Assembly: GCF_002024165.1 (NCBI RefSeq)
Contig: NZ_MWQN01000003.1
Coordinates: 682,001-746,000, forward strand
DNA: 64,000 nt
DNA from: Embleya scabrispora
GTDB lineage: Bacteria > Actinomycetota > Actinomycetes > Streptomycetales > Streptomycetaceae
Reading direction: 5' to 3'
A program made the position numbers and the translations under genes. Shown here one piece after another: positions 49,852-59,119 of the stretch. Within the stretch, counting starts at the first letter, position 1; the number at the start of each line of letters is the position of its first letter. The notes beneath the pieces were generated by a model. It had not been told where the DNA came from. It did not search any database and was given only the letters and a program-made list of their open reading frames with translations.

Positions 49852-50520
49852 GTGTCACAGCAGCAATGGAGCGCCGTGGACGGATACTTCACCGATCTGC
49901 TCGGCGCCGACGACGAGGCGTTGCGGGCCGCGCAGCGGGAGAGCGACGCGGCGGGTCTGCCGCCGATCGCGGTCACCGCGCACCAGGGCCGGCTTCTGCA
50001 CCTCCTGGCCCGGATCCGGGGGGCTCGGCGCATCCTGGAGATCGGCACGCTCGGCGGGTACAGCACCATCCATCTCGCACGGGCGCTGCCCGAGGACGGC
50101 CGCCTGGTCACGCTCGAATACGCGCCGCACCACGCCGAGGTGGCCCGGGCCAACATCGCGCGGGCGGGTCTGGTCGATCGGGTCGAGGTCCGGGTCGGGC
50201 CGGCCCTGGAAACGCTGCCGGTCCTGGAGGCGGAGGACGGCGGGCCGTTCGACCTGGTGTTCATCGACGCCGACAAGGACAACTACCCGCACTACCTGGA
50301 GTGGTCCCTGCGGCTGGCCCGGGTCGGCGCGGTGATCGTCCTGGACAACGTCGTGCTGGGCGGCGACGTTCTCGACCCGGCGGCGGGCGGTGTGCGCGCC
50401 CAGGGTGTGCGTACGACCCTCGAACTGCTCGCCAAGGATCCCCGCCTGGACGCCACCGCCGTGCAGACGGTCGGCGACAAGGGGTGGGACGGGTTCGCGC
50501 TCGCCGTGATCACGGGCTGA
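49852..50520 (+). CDS. Class I SAM-dependent O-methyltransferase (catechol/caffeoyl-CoA type)
   Basis: A 222-residue enzyme from GTG 49852. ILEIGTLGGYSTIHLARALP is SAM motif I, VTLEYAPHHAEVARANIARAG motif II and FDLVFIDADKDNYPHYLEW motif III with the metal-binding Asp residues. Such enzymes methylate catechol hydroxyls with a divalent metal. No operon partner is intact; the decayed regulator sequence follows. Confidence 0.93.
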   Translation: MSQQQWSAVDGYFTDLLGADDEALRAAQRESDAAGLPPIAVTAHQGRLLHLLARIRGARRILEIGTLGGYSTIHLARALPEDGRLVTLEYAPHHAEVARANIARAGLVDRVEVRVGPALETLPVLEAEDGGPFDLVFIDADKDNYPHYLEWSLRLARVGAVIVLDNVVLGGDVLDPAAGGVRAQGVRTTLELLAKDPRLDATAVQTVGDKGWDGFALAVITG

Positions 50521-50599
50521 GCACCCCGTCGGCGCGGCGGGCGGCTTCGACGGGGCCACCCACCGCGCCGACGCGTGCCACACCTGCGCGTGCGCCTCG

Positions 50600-51070
50600 T
50601 ACCAAACGCGCGGTCCTGGTCGCCCTGACCGAGCGGGGCCGCGCGTCGATCGCCAACAGGTGGGGCCCGAGCTGCGCCAGGCCCTGGAGGCGCTCACGCT
50701 CGCCCTCGCGTACCCCATCGGACGCCGGCTGGACATCCCGGCCTGGAACGAACCGGCCCGTGCCCTGGTCGCCGAATTCCCGCGATCCCGGTGGCCGAGC
50801 GGAACCTGATCGACGAACTCACCGCCTCCAGCCGGGACTTCCGCCGGCTGTGGGCGGACCACCACGTCCGGGCCAAGACTCGTGGACGCAAACGGTTCGT
50901 GCATCCGCGACTGGGCGAACTCGCGCTCGACTACGTGGCCATGCGCGCTCCGGACGACCCCGACCCGACCATGATGATCTACAGCCCCCCGCCGGCTCCG
51001 AGGCCGCGCTCGCGCTGCGCCTGCTGACCGATCCCGCCGTCGTCACGCACCGTCCGCACCCGGGCGCCGA
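50600..51070 (+). pseudogene. Decayed regulator remnants (MarR-like scrap and MmyB-like domain)
   Basis: Three frames each carry part of one protein. About 50600-50657 reads KRAVLVALTERGRASIAN, like a MarR wing. About 50657-50806 reads VGPELRQALEALTLALAYPIGRRLDIPAWNEPARALVAEFP, and 50791-51000 reads AERNLIDELTASSRDFRRLWADHHVRAKTRGRKRF then GELALDYVAM; these are consecutive parts of the MmyB ligand domain of XRE regulators. A last shift after about 51000 moves on to EAALALRLLTDP. The XRE helix-turn-helix is missing. Several frameshifts and a deletion mean it is dead. Confidence 0.8.
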
Positions 51071-51148
51071 GCGTCCTTTTTTGGCGGAAGACCCCAAACG
51101 GCGTGGCGAAATTGGGACCCCACGACGGAGATCGACGACCGGGAGCCG

Positions 51149-52177
51149 GTGAGAATCGGGGTTGTTGCTCCCCCGAGAAAGGCCGGGTCGACCGTGAACG
51201 AGGCAGAGCGAGACCCGGTGCGCGCGCTGCGGTTCCGGGACGCGGGGCATCGGGTCGGGCGGTTCGCGACGGGTCCGCACAACACCATCACCGACGTGTC
51301 GGGCGTGCTCGTGGGGCACACGACGCTCGTGGACGAGGCCGAGGGGGTGTGCTCCGGGGTGACCGCGATCGTGCCGACGGCGATGCGGGAGGCCCGGTCG
51401 TTGCCGGCGGGGCTGTACCTGGGCAGCGGTCACGGGAAGTCGGTCGGGGTCACCCAGATGGTGGAGCGGGCCGAGTTGGCGACGCCGATTCTGCTCACCT
51501 CCACGCCGAGCCGGGTCGCGGATCACCCGGACGCGCCGGTGGTCGGCGGGATCGACGACGCGTGGCCGGCTCCGGTGGTTCGGCGGCCGCTCACCCGGGA
51601 GCACGTCTCGGCCGCGCTGACGAGCGCGCACGACGGGCCGGTCGAACTGGGCAGCGTCGGCGGCGGTGCGGGAGCGTGTGCCCTCGGCTTCAAGGCCGGC
51701 ATCGGGTCGGCGTCGCGCCGGGTGTCGCTCGGTGCCCGGGCGGCGACCGTGGGCGCGCTCGTCCAGGCCGACATGGACGGGGAGTTGCGCCTGCTCGGGC
51801 GATCGGTGACGCCGGTCGGCCTGGGCTTGGCGAGCGCCGGTCCGGCCGCCCCGCACAGCTCCTGCGTGGTCGTACTGGCCGTCGACGTCCCGTGCACCGC
51901 CCGGCAGTTGTCCCGCATCGCGGCCCGCGGCGTATTCGCCCTCCGCCGCGTCGGCGCCACGCTCGGCCGCGGCAACGGAGACTACGGCCTGGCCTTCTCC
52001 ACCGCCTCCCGAAACCACCGGACGGACCTCGAACAGGCCCACCTGGAAACCCTGTTCACCGCCGCCATGGACTGCGTCGAGGAAGCCGTGATCGACGCCC
52101 TGCTCGCCGCCCGCACCATCACCACCCCCACGGGCCGCAAGGCCCACGCCCTCCCCCGCCACCTCATCCGGACCTGA
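51149..52177 (+). CDS. P1 (DmpA/S58) family aminopeptidase
   Basis: A 342-residue protein in the DmpA/ornithine-acetyltransferase fold. HNTITDVSGVLVGHTTL opens the fold, VGGGAGACALGFKAGIGSASR is the classical middle block, and SSCVVVLAVDVPCTARQLSRIAARG is where DmpA proteins self-cleave before a Ser or Thr. Here the residue before the likely nucleophile Ser238 is Ser instead of Gly, so processing may differ. These enzymes cut N-terminal D- or beta-amino acids. Start GTG 51149 (GGGAG upstream) is uncertain; GTG 51194 is an alternative. Confidence 0.9.
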   Translation: MRIGVVAPPRKAGSTVNEAERDPVRALRFRDAGHRVGRFATGPHNTITDVSGVLVGHTTLVDEAEGVCSGVTAIVPTAMREARSLPAGLYLGSGHGKSVGVTQMVERAELATPILLTSTPSRVADHPDAPVVGGIDDAWPAPVVRRPLTREHVSAALTSAHDGPVELGSVGGGAGACALGFKAGIGSASRRVSLGARAATVGALVQADMDGELRLLGRSVTPVGLGLASAGPAAPHSSCVVVLAVDVPCTARQLSRIAARGVFALRRVGATLGRGNGDYGLAFSTASRNHRTDLEQAHLETLFTAAMDCVEEAVIDALLAARTITTPTGRKAHALPRHLIRT

Positions 52178-52270
52178 TCCCGCCGAATCCCCCCGCCGGC
52201 CCCGTAAACCTTTCCGGGCCGGGACCCGACTTACCCGGCGAGAGCGGTGGGAGCCGCTCGGTGTGGTGAG

Positions 52271-52615
52271 GTGAGGCCGCGCTCGCGCCTGCGCGGCCTC
52301 GGGGTGGGGCCGGCCGGCGGTTGCGGCGCGGCGTTCGTCGCGCTGCTCCGGGCGACCGAAACGGGCGCCCTGCCGACCCGCACCCGCATCGTGATCGCCG
52401 CGCCGATCGTGGTGGGCCCGGCCTCGGCCGCGTTCGGCACGTGGGCGCTGACCGCCCGCCGACCGCTGTACGGCCACGACCGGGTGGTGGGCGGCTGGAT
52501 CGCGCTCGCCGCGACCACGGCGGTCGCCGCGTCCGCCGGCCCCCTGTACCGCGCCCGCGCCCACCGCCGCACCCTGTTGCGCCGCCGCCGCGAACTCCGG
52601 GAGGGAACCGGGTAG
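52271..52615 (+). CDS. Small membrane protein, unknown
   Basis: About 114 residues, with nearly every third codon position G or C, unlike a random frame. Two hydrophobic segments (IVIAAPIVVGPASAAFGTWAL and VVGGWIALAATTAVAASAGPLY) and an Arg-rich C-terminus on the inside. GTG 52271 is a guess; no strong ribosome site is visible. Family not recognised. Confidence 0.55.
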   Translation: MRPRSRLRGLGVGPAGGCGAAFVALLRATETGALPTRTRIVIAAPIVVGPASAAFGTWALTARRPLYGHDRVVGGWIALAATTAVAASAGPLYRARAHRRTLLRRRRELREGTG

Positions 52616-52775
52616 GCGTCGATCGCCTCCGACGGAACACGAACGGAAGTTTTCCCCGGACCCGTCACACTCGCGGATCGCGCAACGTCATACCCTCCGA
52701 GAGCCGGATCCGGATCGAATTCCGGTTCTCGCGGTCGCCGAAGGTCGATGTCGGGTAGGGCCCGACCTTTGGCCC

Positions 52776-52808
52776 CCGGGGAGCGGGCAGTTGGGGCCCG
52801 CTCCCCGG
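52776..52808. terminator. Hairpin terminator after the SDR gene
   Basis: Perfect 13-bp inverted repeat CCGGGGAGCGGGC / GCCCGCTCCCCGG with a 7-base loop, 72 bp past the minus-strand SDR stop; a smaller hairpin (GTCGGG/CCCGAC) lies just to its left. Confidence 0.75.
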
Positions 52809-52879
52809 ATCTTCGGCCCGCCTCCATGCGGGACGACATCCCGCGTCCCGCGCCCGCTCCGCGCACCGGTCGATCGGGC

Positions 52880-53674
52880 TCAGGGGGTGATCGCGTCGAC
52901 GTAGCCGCCGTCCACGCGGAGGGCGCCGCCCGTGGTTGCCGAGGCGAACGGGGAGCTCAAGTAGACCACCATGTTGGCGATTTCCTCGGGTTCGATCAGC
53001 CGCTGAATCAGCGACTGAGGGCGGTGCAGCCGCATGAACTCGCGTTGCGCCCGGTCCCACGGCAGGGCGGGATCCACCAGCTCGTAGACGAAGTCCTCGA
53101 CTCCGCCGGTGTGCGTGGGGCCGGCGATCACCGAGTTGACCGTGACACCGCTCCCGGCCGCCTCCTTGGCGAAGCCGCGCGAGACCGCCAACAGCGCCGT
53201 CTTGGACATGCCGTACTGGATCATCTCCCCCGGGGTGGCGATCGCCGAGTCGCTCGCGATGTTCTGGATCCGTCCCCAGCCGCGCGTCCGCATCCCGGGC
53301 AGGTAGGCGCGGGTCATCCGGACGGCGGTGAGCACGTTGACCTCGAAGTAGCGCCGCCATTCGGCGTCGTCGATCTCCAACGCCGGCCGGGTCCCGAAGA
53401 TGCCGAGGTTGTTGATCAGGATGTCGACCGACGGGACGGCGGACAACACCCTCGCCGCTCCCTCGTCCTCGGCGATGTCCCCGGGCGCGGCCCGGAATTC
53501 ACCCTCCGGTACGTCCTTGCGCAGCCGTTCCAAGGCTGCCGCGACCGATTCCGGCGTCCGTCCGTTGACGGCGACCTCCGCTCCCGCTCCGGCAAGGCCC
53601 TTCGCGATCGCGGCCCCGATGCCCTGCGTGGAACCGGTGACCAGAGCGGTCCTCCCGGTGAGATCGATCAACAC
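52880..53674 (-). CDS. SDR family oxidoreductase
   Basis: A 264-residue classical short-chain dehydrogenase from GTG 53674 (GAAGGG upstream). ALVTGSTQGIGAAIAKGL is the cofactor motif, ILINNLGIFG the NNxG, QNIASDSAIATPGEMIQYGMSKTALLAVSRGFAKE holds Ser, Tyr and Lys, and the end GGALRVDGGYVDAITP matches. The GRTPES loop suggests NADP. Substrate unknown. Confidence 0.93.
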   Translation of the reverse strand: MLIDLTGRTALVTGSTQGIGAAIAKGLAGAGAEVAVNGRTPESVAAALERLRKDVPEGEFRAAPGDIAEDEGAARVLSAVPSVDILINNLGIFGTRPALEIDDAEWRRYFEVNVLTAVRMTRAYLPGMRTRGWGRIQNIASDSAIATPGEMIQYGMSKTALLAVSRGFAKEAAGSGVTVNSVIAGPTHTGGVEDFVYELVDPALPWDRAQREFMRLHRPQSLIQRLIEPEEIANMVVYLSSPFASATTGGALRVDGGYVDAITP

Positions 53675-53786
53675 GACGCGAACCCTTCGTCCGAACAACT
53701 CCTCTGCCGGGCCCAGTAGATCATCCCGCCCGGCCCGTGGACACGCGCCGCGTCCGGTCCGGCCGGGTGTCGATCGACCATGTCGG

Positions 53787-54668
53787 CTACGACGCGTCGG
53801 TGATCCGGTGCCGGAGGTGGTCGTAGGCCCAGGCGGCGAGCGTGGTCGTGGTGGTGGTCTCGACGGTGCGGGGCTGTTCCGGCACGAAGTCCTCCCGAAG
53901 GCCGATCGACATCCCGAGCACCGCCTCCACCAGCCCGTCGGTCATCCCGGCCCCGAGGAGCCGGTCGCGCATGGCGTCGTCGGGGATCCGTTCGACGCCG
54001 ATCCGCCGACCCGTGGCGGCGGTGAGGATGTCGCCGACCTGCCGCCAGGTGAGGTCGGCCGGACCGTGCACGGCGCGTACGCGGTGCCCGGACCAGTCGG
54101 GAGACAGCAGCCGGGTGACCGCGACCTCGGCGATGTCGCGGGGCGCCACCCAGGCCATGGGTTGGTCGAGCGGCAGGATCACCTCGAGGGTGCCCGCACG
54201 CAGGGCGTCGAGTTGCAGTTCGAGGTTGGTGAAGAAGTAGCCGCAGCGCAGATGGGTAACGTCGACGTCGATCCGGTCCAGCGCGGCCTCGGTGTGCGCG
54301 AGGCCGTCGATCTCACCGGCGCCGTGCCGTTTCTCGGCGCCCACGCTGCTCTGGAAGACGACCCGGCCGATCCGGTTGTCGGTGACGGCGTGGACCACAC
54401 TGTCCGTGGCGTGGGCATAGTCGGCCAGGGGGTCCTCGCCGCCGGTGGTCGGATCCACCCAGAACAGCGCGTCGACGCCCTCGGTGGCGGCCACCACCGT
54501 GTCGGCCTCGAACTGGTCGACCCGTACCGCGTCCACGTGGTCGCGCAGCTCGGGCGCCAGTCGGCCGGGATCGCGCAGCAGGACACGCGGCCGGAGCCCG
54601 GCGCGGACCAGCATGGCGACGACGTGCCGGCCGACGTTCCCGGTCGGGGTGGTGACAGCGATCTGCAT
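53787..54668 (-). CDS. NmrA-like NAD(P)-binding protein
   Basis: A 293-residue protein from ATG 54668 after GAGAGGG. The N-terminal motif IAVTTPTGNVGRHVVAMLVRAGLRPRVLLRDP binds NAD(P); VDALFWVDPTTGG and VFQSSVGAEKRHGAGEIDGLAHTEAAL follow. The active-site Tyr/Lys pair of SDRs is missing, as in NmrA-like redox sensors and NAD(P)H:quinone reductases of the QorB kind. It is divergent from the AraC regulator and probably its target. Confidence 0.92.
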   Translation of the reverse strand: MQIAVTTPTGNVGRHVVAMLVRAGLRPRVLLRDPGRLAPELRDHVDAVRVDQFEADTVVAATEGVDALFWVDPTTGGEDPLADYAHATDSVVHAVTDNRIGRVVFQSSVGAEKRHGAGEIDGLAHTEAALDRIDVDVTHLRCGYFFTNLELQLDALRAGTLEVILPLDQPMAWVAPRDIAEVAVTRLLSPDWSGHRVRAVHGPADLTWRQVGDILTAATGRRIGVERIPDDAMRDRLLGAGMTDGLVEAVLGMSIGLREDFVPEQPRTVETTTTTTLAAWAYDHLRHRITDAS

Positions 54669-54794
54669 GATGCCCTCTCGTCCGGCGATGCGACGTGAAC
54701 CCGGCAGGCCCGGAGGCGGCCTGAACCTCTCCTCTGCCCGACCCGACGGGTCGGACACCTTCGGCGACGCGTCGGGGGATGCGAGAATCGTGCG

Positions 54795-55724
54795 GTGTTC
54801 GACTCGTCCGATTTCGACCTTGCGCCGTATACCGACGTCGACATGGACGGCGTCGTGCGCCGCACGTTCTGTAGTTGGCAGGACGCCGGCTGGCGCTCGC
54901 TGCTGGTACAGAGCTTCACGCACGCGCGGGAGGCGGAGGATTTCCCGTTGCCGGGAGTCGCCGATCTGCATCTCGTGCTCTACACGAGCGGTGCGGCGGA
55001 CATGCGGATCCGCGCCGGCGGAAAGCCCACCCGCCGACGCTGGATGCCGGGCCGCCTGGAGTTGATGCTCCCGGGCCAGGCCACCGTGCGCAGCTACCGT
55101 GCGACACCGCCGATGCGGACCGTACAGGTACACGTGCCACGCGCGACCGTGATCCGGGTGGCCGCCGAACTGGGCGGGCCCGAACCGGACTTCGAGGCCA
55201 TGGCCGGCGGGCTGGCCGCGGGTGACACCCTCGTCGAACAGGTCGTACGCGCTCTGCCGACCGTCGCGGGCGCGACCGACGTCTACGCGGAATCGGCCGC
55301 GACGGTCCTGGTGACCCACCTGCTGGCCCGGGGCCGGGAGCAGCGGGTCCCCGGCCGCGAACCCTCGGCGGTCCGGCGGGCCGTCGCCATCATGCGCGAG
55401 CGCCTGGCCCATCCCCTCACGGTGGCCGATCTCGCCGCCGAAGTACATCTGAGCGTCTACCACTTCATCCGGGTCTTCCGCCGCACCACCGGCGAGACCC
55501 CGCACGCGTTCCTCACCCGGTTGCGGATCGAACACGCACGGCGGCTGCTCGACGGCACCGACCTCACCATCGCGTGCGTCGCCGAGCGCTGCGGCTTCGC
55601 CGGGCCCGGCAGCCTGTCCTCGGCCTTCCTGGCGCAGGTCGGGGTGCGCCCGTCGCAGTACCGCAAGATTTCCGCGAAGGGAGGGCAATCCGGCGCATGG
55701 CCCGGGCCGCCGGCGCCGTCCTAG
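54795..55724 (+). CDS. AraC family regulator
   Basis: A 309-residue regulator from GTG 54795. The N-terminal cupin-like half (residues 40-130) carries VLYTSGAADMRIRAGGKPTRRRW. The C-terminal AraC pair of HTHs reads HPLTVADLAAEVHLSVYHFIRVFRRTTGETPHAFLTRLRIEHARRLL and IACVAERCGFAGPGSLSSAFLAQVGVRPSQYRK. It is divergent from the NmrA-like gene by 126 bp and 9 bp upstream of the SRPBCC gene, which it may co-express. Confidence 0.93.
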   Translation: MFDSSDFDLAPYTDVDMDGVVRRTFCSWQDAGWRSLLVQSFTHAREAEDFPLPGVADLHLVLYTSGAADMRIRAGGKPTRRRWMPGRLELMLPGQATVRSYRATPPMRTVQVHVPRATVIRVAAELGGPEPDFEAMAGGLAAGDTLVEQVVRALPTVAGATDVYAESAATVLVTHLLARGREQRVPGREPSAVRRAVAIMRERLAHPLTVADLAAEVHLSVYHFIRVFRRTTGETPHAFLTRLRIEHARRLLDGTDLTIACVAERCGFAGPGSLSSAFLAQVGVRPSQYRKISAKGGQSGAWPGPPAPS

Positions 55725-55733
55725 CGTGACGAC

Positions 55734-56192
55734 GTGCCTTACACCTACCTCGTGACCTCCCATTCCCCCGCGAGCCCCGACGCGGTCTTCGCGGTCCTCC
55801 TCCGGGCCGCCACCTGGCCGCAGTGGTCGCCGATCGATTCCGCCGCCGTCGAGGGCGACGGCGATCCCGCGGCCCCACAGCAGGTCGGCGACGTCCGGGT
55901 CTTCCGGACCGGCCGGGGGGCCGCCCGGGAACGCATCGTCCACCTGGTCGCCGACCGGCACTTCCGCTACACGAACGAAGGCGGCCTGTTCCGGTCCTTC
56001 CGCGGAACCGTCGACCTCATTCCGGCGCCCGCGGGCGGCACCGACATCACCTGGTCGGCGATCTTCGAGCCGAAGTTGCCGCTCTCCGGTCCGTTCTGGC
56101 GGTGGTATCTGACCCGCTTCATGCAACGGATGGCCGACGGCCTGGCCGGCTACGCCGACAGTGCCGAGAACCGGCCCGGAAGCGGCTCCTGA
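55734..56192 (+). CDS. SRPBCC family (polyketide cyclase/START-like) protein
   Basis: A 152-residue protein with the helix-grip fold: YTYLVTSHSPASPDAVFAVLLRAATWPQWSPI is the usual opening, and ITWSAIFEPKLPLSGPFWRWYLTRFMQRMADGLAGYA the long C-terminal helix. Such proteins hold hydrophobic ligands and act as cyclases or carriers. It lies directly behind the AraC gene, probably in the same transcript. Confidence 0.9.
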   Translation: MPYTYLVTSHSPASPDAVFAVLLRAATWPQWSPIDSAAVEGDGDPAAPQQVGDVRVFRTGRGAARERIVHLVADRHFRYTNEGGLFRSFRGTVDLIPAPAGGTDITWSAIFEPKLPLSGPFWRWYLTRFMQRMADGLAGYADSAENRPGSGS

Positions 56193-56198
56193 ACCCGA

Positions 56199-56244
56199 CA
56201 CGGCCGGGTGCGGACGGTGACGAACCGTCCCCCACCCGGCCGTG
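56199..56244. terminator. Long bidirectional hairpin
   Basis: Perfect 12-bp outer stem CACGGCCGGGTG / CACCCGGCCGTG and an inner stem GGACGGT / ACCGTCC with a 5-base loop, between the converging SRPBCC and DUF5682 genes. Confidence 0.85.
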
Positions 56245-56281
56245 GTCGTTCGTACCGGTCCCCGGCCGACCGGCCGTCGGC

Positions 56282-59119
56282 TCAGCCGGCCAACAGCGCC
56301 TCGACCGCCTCCGCCGTCGCCGGATACCGGCCGAGCAGGGCCGCACCCCGCGGCTCCTCTCCCGCGCCCTGTTCCCACGTGTCCTCGCAGCCCAGCAACC
56401 GCGCCACCACGTCACACGTGTGCGGATGCGCGACGAGCAGGGACAGGCCACGTGCCCCGCCCGGGACCCGGGACACCGATGCCGCGGCCGGTTGGGCCCG
56501 CCACGGCGGCACCCACTCGTCCAGCGCGGCCAGCCGGCCCGGAAAGATCCGCCCGGCCTCGCGGATCAGCAGCGGCGCGAACTCGGCGCCGCCGGCGCGC
56601 AGCGTACCGATCAGGGTCGGCAACCACGGCAACAGGACCGAGTCCGGCAAGCGGGCGAAGGCGTTGGACACCGCCTCCACCACGAAGTCGGTCAGCGCCG
56701 GCACCGGCTCCAACGCGTACACCAACCCGCTCAGGTAGCGCGGGTAGGCCGGCAGTACCAGCGGATTACCCAGCAACTCGTCGCAGCGCGCCCGCAGTTC
56801 CATCCGGGGCAGCCGGCCGAGGTGGACCTGTCCCGCCCACAGCAGCGCCACCTTCGACGGCTCCTCCGGGTGGGACTGGGCGACCGCCAGCTCCAGCTGG
56901 GTTCGGTCGCAGCCCAGGGACAGCGCCAGGCTCTCCATGCCGAACAGGAACCCCAGCGTCGCGGCGACCTGCCGCAGCGTCGCGTCCTCGTCGGCGAACG
57001 CCGTCGGCAACAGCGTGCAGTAGTGCGCGTATCCGGTCTTGACGAACGACTCGATCCACGACGGCAACACCGATTCGCCGGTCCGGTAGTACGCCAGCAA
57101 CCGGCGCACCCGGCGCAGCACCTCCGGCGCGCCGTCGACGCTGCGCTCGGTGGCCAGCACCTCCAGTGCCCGCGTGCCCAGTTCGTCGGCGAGTCGGCGG
57201 CTGCGCAGGTACAGCGTGGCGTCCTCGACCGCCGCCAACACGTTCGCGGTGGTCGCGTTCGGCCCGTATGCCGCGCGCCGCAGCCGCTGTTCCAGTACCT
57301 GTTCGATGCTGACGCCCTCGTAGCCGAGTTCGATCAGCGCCCGCTGGTGGGTGCCCAGGGCCAGGTCCCACGACTCCTGGATGGAGCGTTCGCCGAGCCG
57401 CCGCTCGCCCATGATCGGACGGGCCGCGCCCGGCGGCATCAGGTAGCGCAGCATCCACAACACGTCGGAGCATCGCTCCAGTTCGGGCTGCCCGGCGATG
57501 TCGAGCAACGCCCGCCGCACCCCGCGCTGTTCCAGTCTCAGGCCCAGGGGCGCGAGCCGGTCGTGCACGTCGCGGGCCAGCGGCGGCAGCGCGTCGTAGC
57601 CGACCCGGCCGATCCGGTCGCCGCCCATCATGATCTCGACGAGCCGGCGTACGTCGCGCCGGCCGGGCACCCGGTCCTTCTCGATGCAGGTGATCGCCGC
57701 GTCCTGGAAGTCGTACGGCGTGGGCTTGGCCCGGTCGCGCAGCCCGGCCAGCAGAATCGACGTCTCGAACACGGCGATCGCGTCGGCGGTCGAGGCCAGG
57801 TAGCCGTTGCGGCGTGCGGCGCGCACGATGTCCACGGACCAGCCGAGCAGTTCCTCCTCGTCCAACCGGTCGAGGACCGGTGCACGACGCAGGAACCCGG
57901 ACAGCTTGTCGGCGGACGGGACGGGCGACGCGGACGGGCCCTGCGCGCCGCCGGCCGGGACGATCGCCGACGCGGCGCGTTTCGCGGGCTTCGTGCTCTT
58001 CTTCCTCGCCCCTGCCTGCCCGGTGAGCCGGAAGGGTTTCACCCCGCCGCGGGTGAGGTTCTTCGCCCATACCGAGGCGGCGATCGTCACCGAGCCGGCC
58101 GCGAGGCCGAACTGCGCCTCGATCGCGGCGTGGCTGGAGGGGATCAGCCCGTGCAGCCAAGTGGTCGCGGTACGCGGGCTTATCTCGAAGGTGTCGGCAC
58201 CGTGCACGCCGAACTCCTCGACCCGGGAGGCCGCGTGGAACGCGCCGCAGACGTAGAGGCAGTCGGCGGGGTCGGTGCCGCTCGCGGCCAGGTGCTCGCG
58301 CATCCGGGTCCACATGTAGCGCTCGCGGTCCTCGTCCACCCGCACCCGGCGCGCGTCGCCCGGGGCCAGCCGGCGGAACAGGCTGCCGATCAGCAGCATG
58401 ACCTGCCGGTAGGTGTCGTGGTCGCAGTCGCCGAGCGGCAGTTCGACGTACTGGTGCCACCACTCCGACCAGTGCCGGACCCGGCCCTGGCGCAGCAGGT
58501 GTTCCTCCAGTTCGGCGAAGCGCGGGCGCAGGTCGCCGATCTCCAGGCCGACGGAGTCGCCGTGCAGCGCGCTCTCCTCCTCGGCCGGCGGCGCGTCCGG
58601 GTCGGCGGGCGTGGCGGGCGCGGCCCCCTCGCCCGCGCGCGGCTCCCACTGGAACACGTGGTCCGAGGAGCGGTCGACCAGGACCAGTTCGGTACCGGGG
58701 GTGTCCAACGTGTAGGCGATCGCCTGGTATTCGGCCGACGCCTCGGTGATCGGCGCGATCACGGACAACGGCGCCCAGTCGAGCGGGAACCCGTCGATCT
58801 CGGCGGCGAAGGACTGGACGGCCACCGGCAGCGTGCAATTGCGCAGTTCGGGAAGCAACGGCGCCATGTCCTCGCACAGTTCGAGGTAGACCACCTTCGG
58901 CTGCTTCTCCCGCAGCCTGCGGGCCATGGCGGTGGCGGAGGCGGGCGAGTGATGGCAGACGGGGAAGATCTCCAGGGGTTCGCGCACGGCGCGGTCGACG
59001 TCGTCGACGATGCCGAGCAGGATCTCGCCCAAGGCGTCGGGTCCGTCGGCGAACGTGGCGGCGGCTTCGCGGAGTTGACTGCGCAGGGCGTCGAAGGCGC
59101 CCTCGGGCGGGCCGCTCAC
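56282..59119 (-). CDS. DUF5682 family protein, component of the MoxR-VWA system
   Basis: A 945-residue protein. Its start (GTG 59119) overlaps the ATPase stop by 4 bp. The first 400 residues carry EIFPVCHHSPASATAMARRLREKQPKVVYLELCED and DCLYVCGAFHAASRVEEFG, which recall the His/Glu-lined TraB/PrgY or erythromycin-esterase-like fold, suggesting a hydrolase-like active site. A Lys/Ala-rich linker of about 40 residues then leads to a 500-residue helical part. This family is always coupled to MoxR and VWA genes as far as I recall (E. coli yehM is the comparison). Its substrate is unknown. Confidence 0.9.
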   Translation of the reverse strand: MSGPPEGAFDALRSQLREAAATFADGPDALGEILLGIVDDVDRAVREPLEIFPVCHHSPASATAMARRLREKQPKVVYLELCEDMAPLLPELRNCTLPVAVQSFAAEIDGFPLDWAPLSVIAPITEASAEYQAIAYTLDTPGTELVLVDRSSDHVFQWEPRAGEGAAPATPADPDAPPAEEESALHGDSVGLEIGDLRPRFAELEEHLLRQGRVRHWSEWWHQYVELPLGDCDHDTYRQVMLLIGSLFRRLAPGDARRVRVDEDRERYMWTRMREHLAASGTDPADCLYVCGAFHAASRVEEFGVHGADTFEISPRTATTWLHGLIPSSHAAIEAQFGLAAGSVTIAASVWAKNLTRGGVKPFRLTGQAGARKKSTKPAKRAASAIVPAGGAQGPSASPVPSADKLSGFLRRAPVLDRLDEEELLGWSVDIVRAARRNGYLASTADAIAVFETSILLAGLRDRAKPTPYDFQDAAITCIEKDRVPGRRDVRRLVEIMMGGDRIGRVGYDALPPLARDVHDRLAPLGLRLEQRGVRRALLDIAGQPELERCSDVLWMLRYLMPPGAARPIMGERRLGERSIQESWDLALGTHQRALIELGYEGVSIEQVLEQRLRRAAYGPNATTANVLAAVEDATLYLRSRRLADELGTRALEVLATERSVDGAPEVLRRVRRLLAYYRTGESVLPSWIESFVKTGYAHYCTLLPTAFADEDATLRQVAATLGFLFGMESLALSLGCDRTQLELAVAQSHPEEPSKVALLWAGQVHLGRLPRMELRARCDELLGNPLVLPAYPRYLSGLVYALEPVPALTDFVVEAVSNAFARLPDSVLLPWLPTLIGTLRAGGAEFAPLLIREAGRIFPGRLAALDEWVPPWRAQPAAASVSRVPGGARGLSLLVAHPHTCDVVARLLGCEDTWEQGAGEEPRGAALLGRYPATAEAVEALLAG

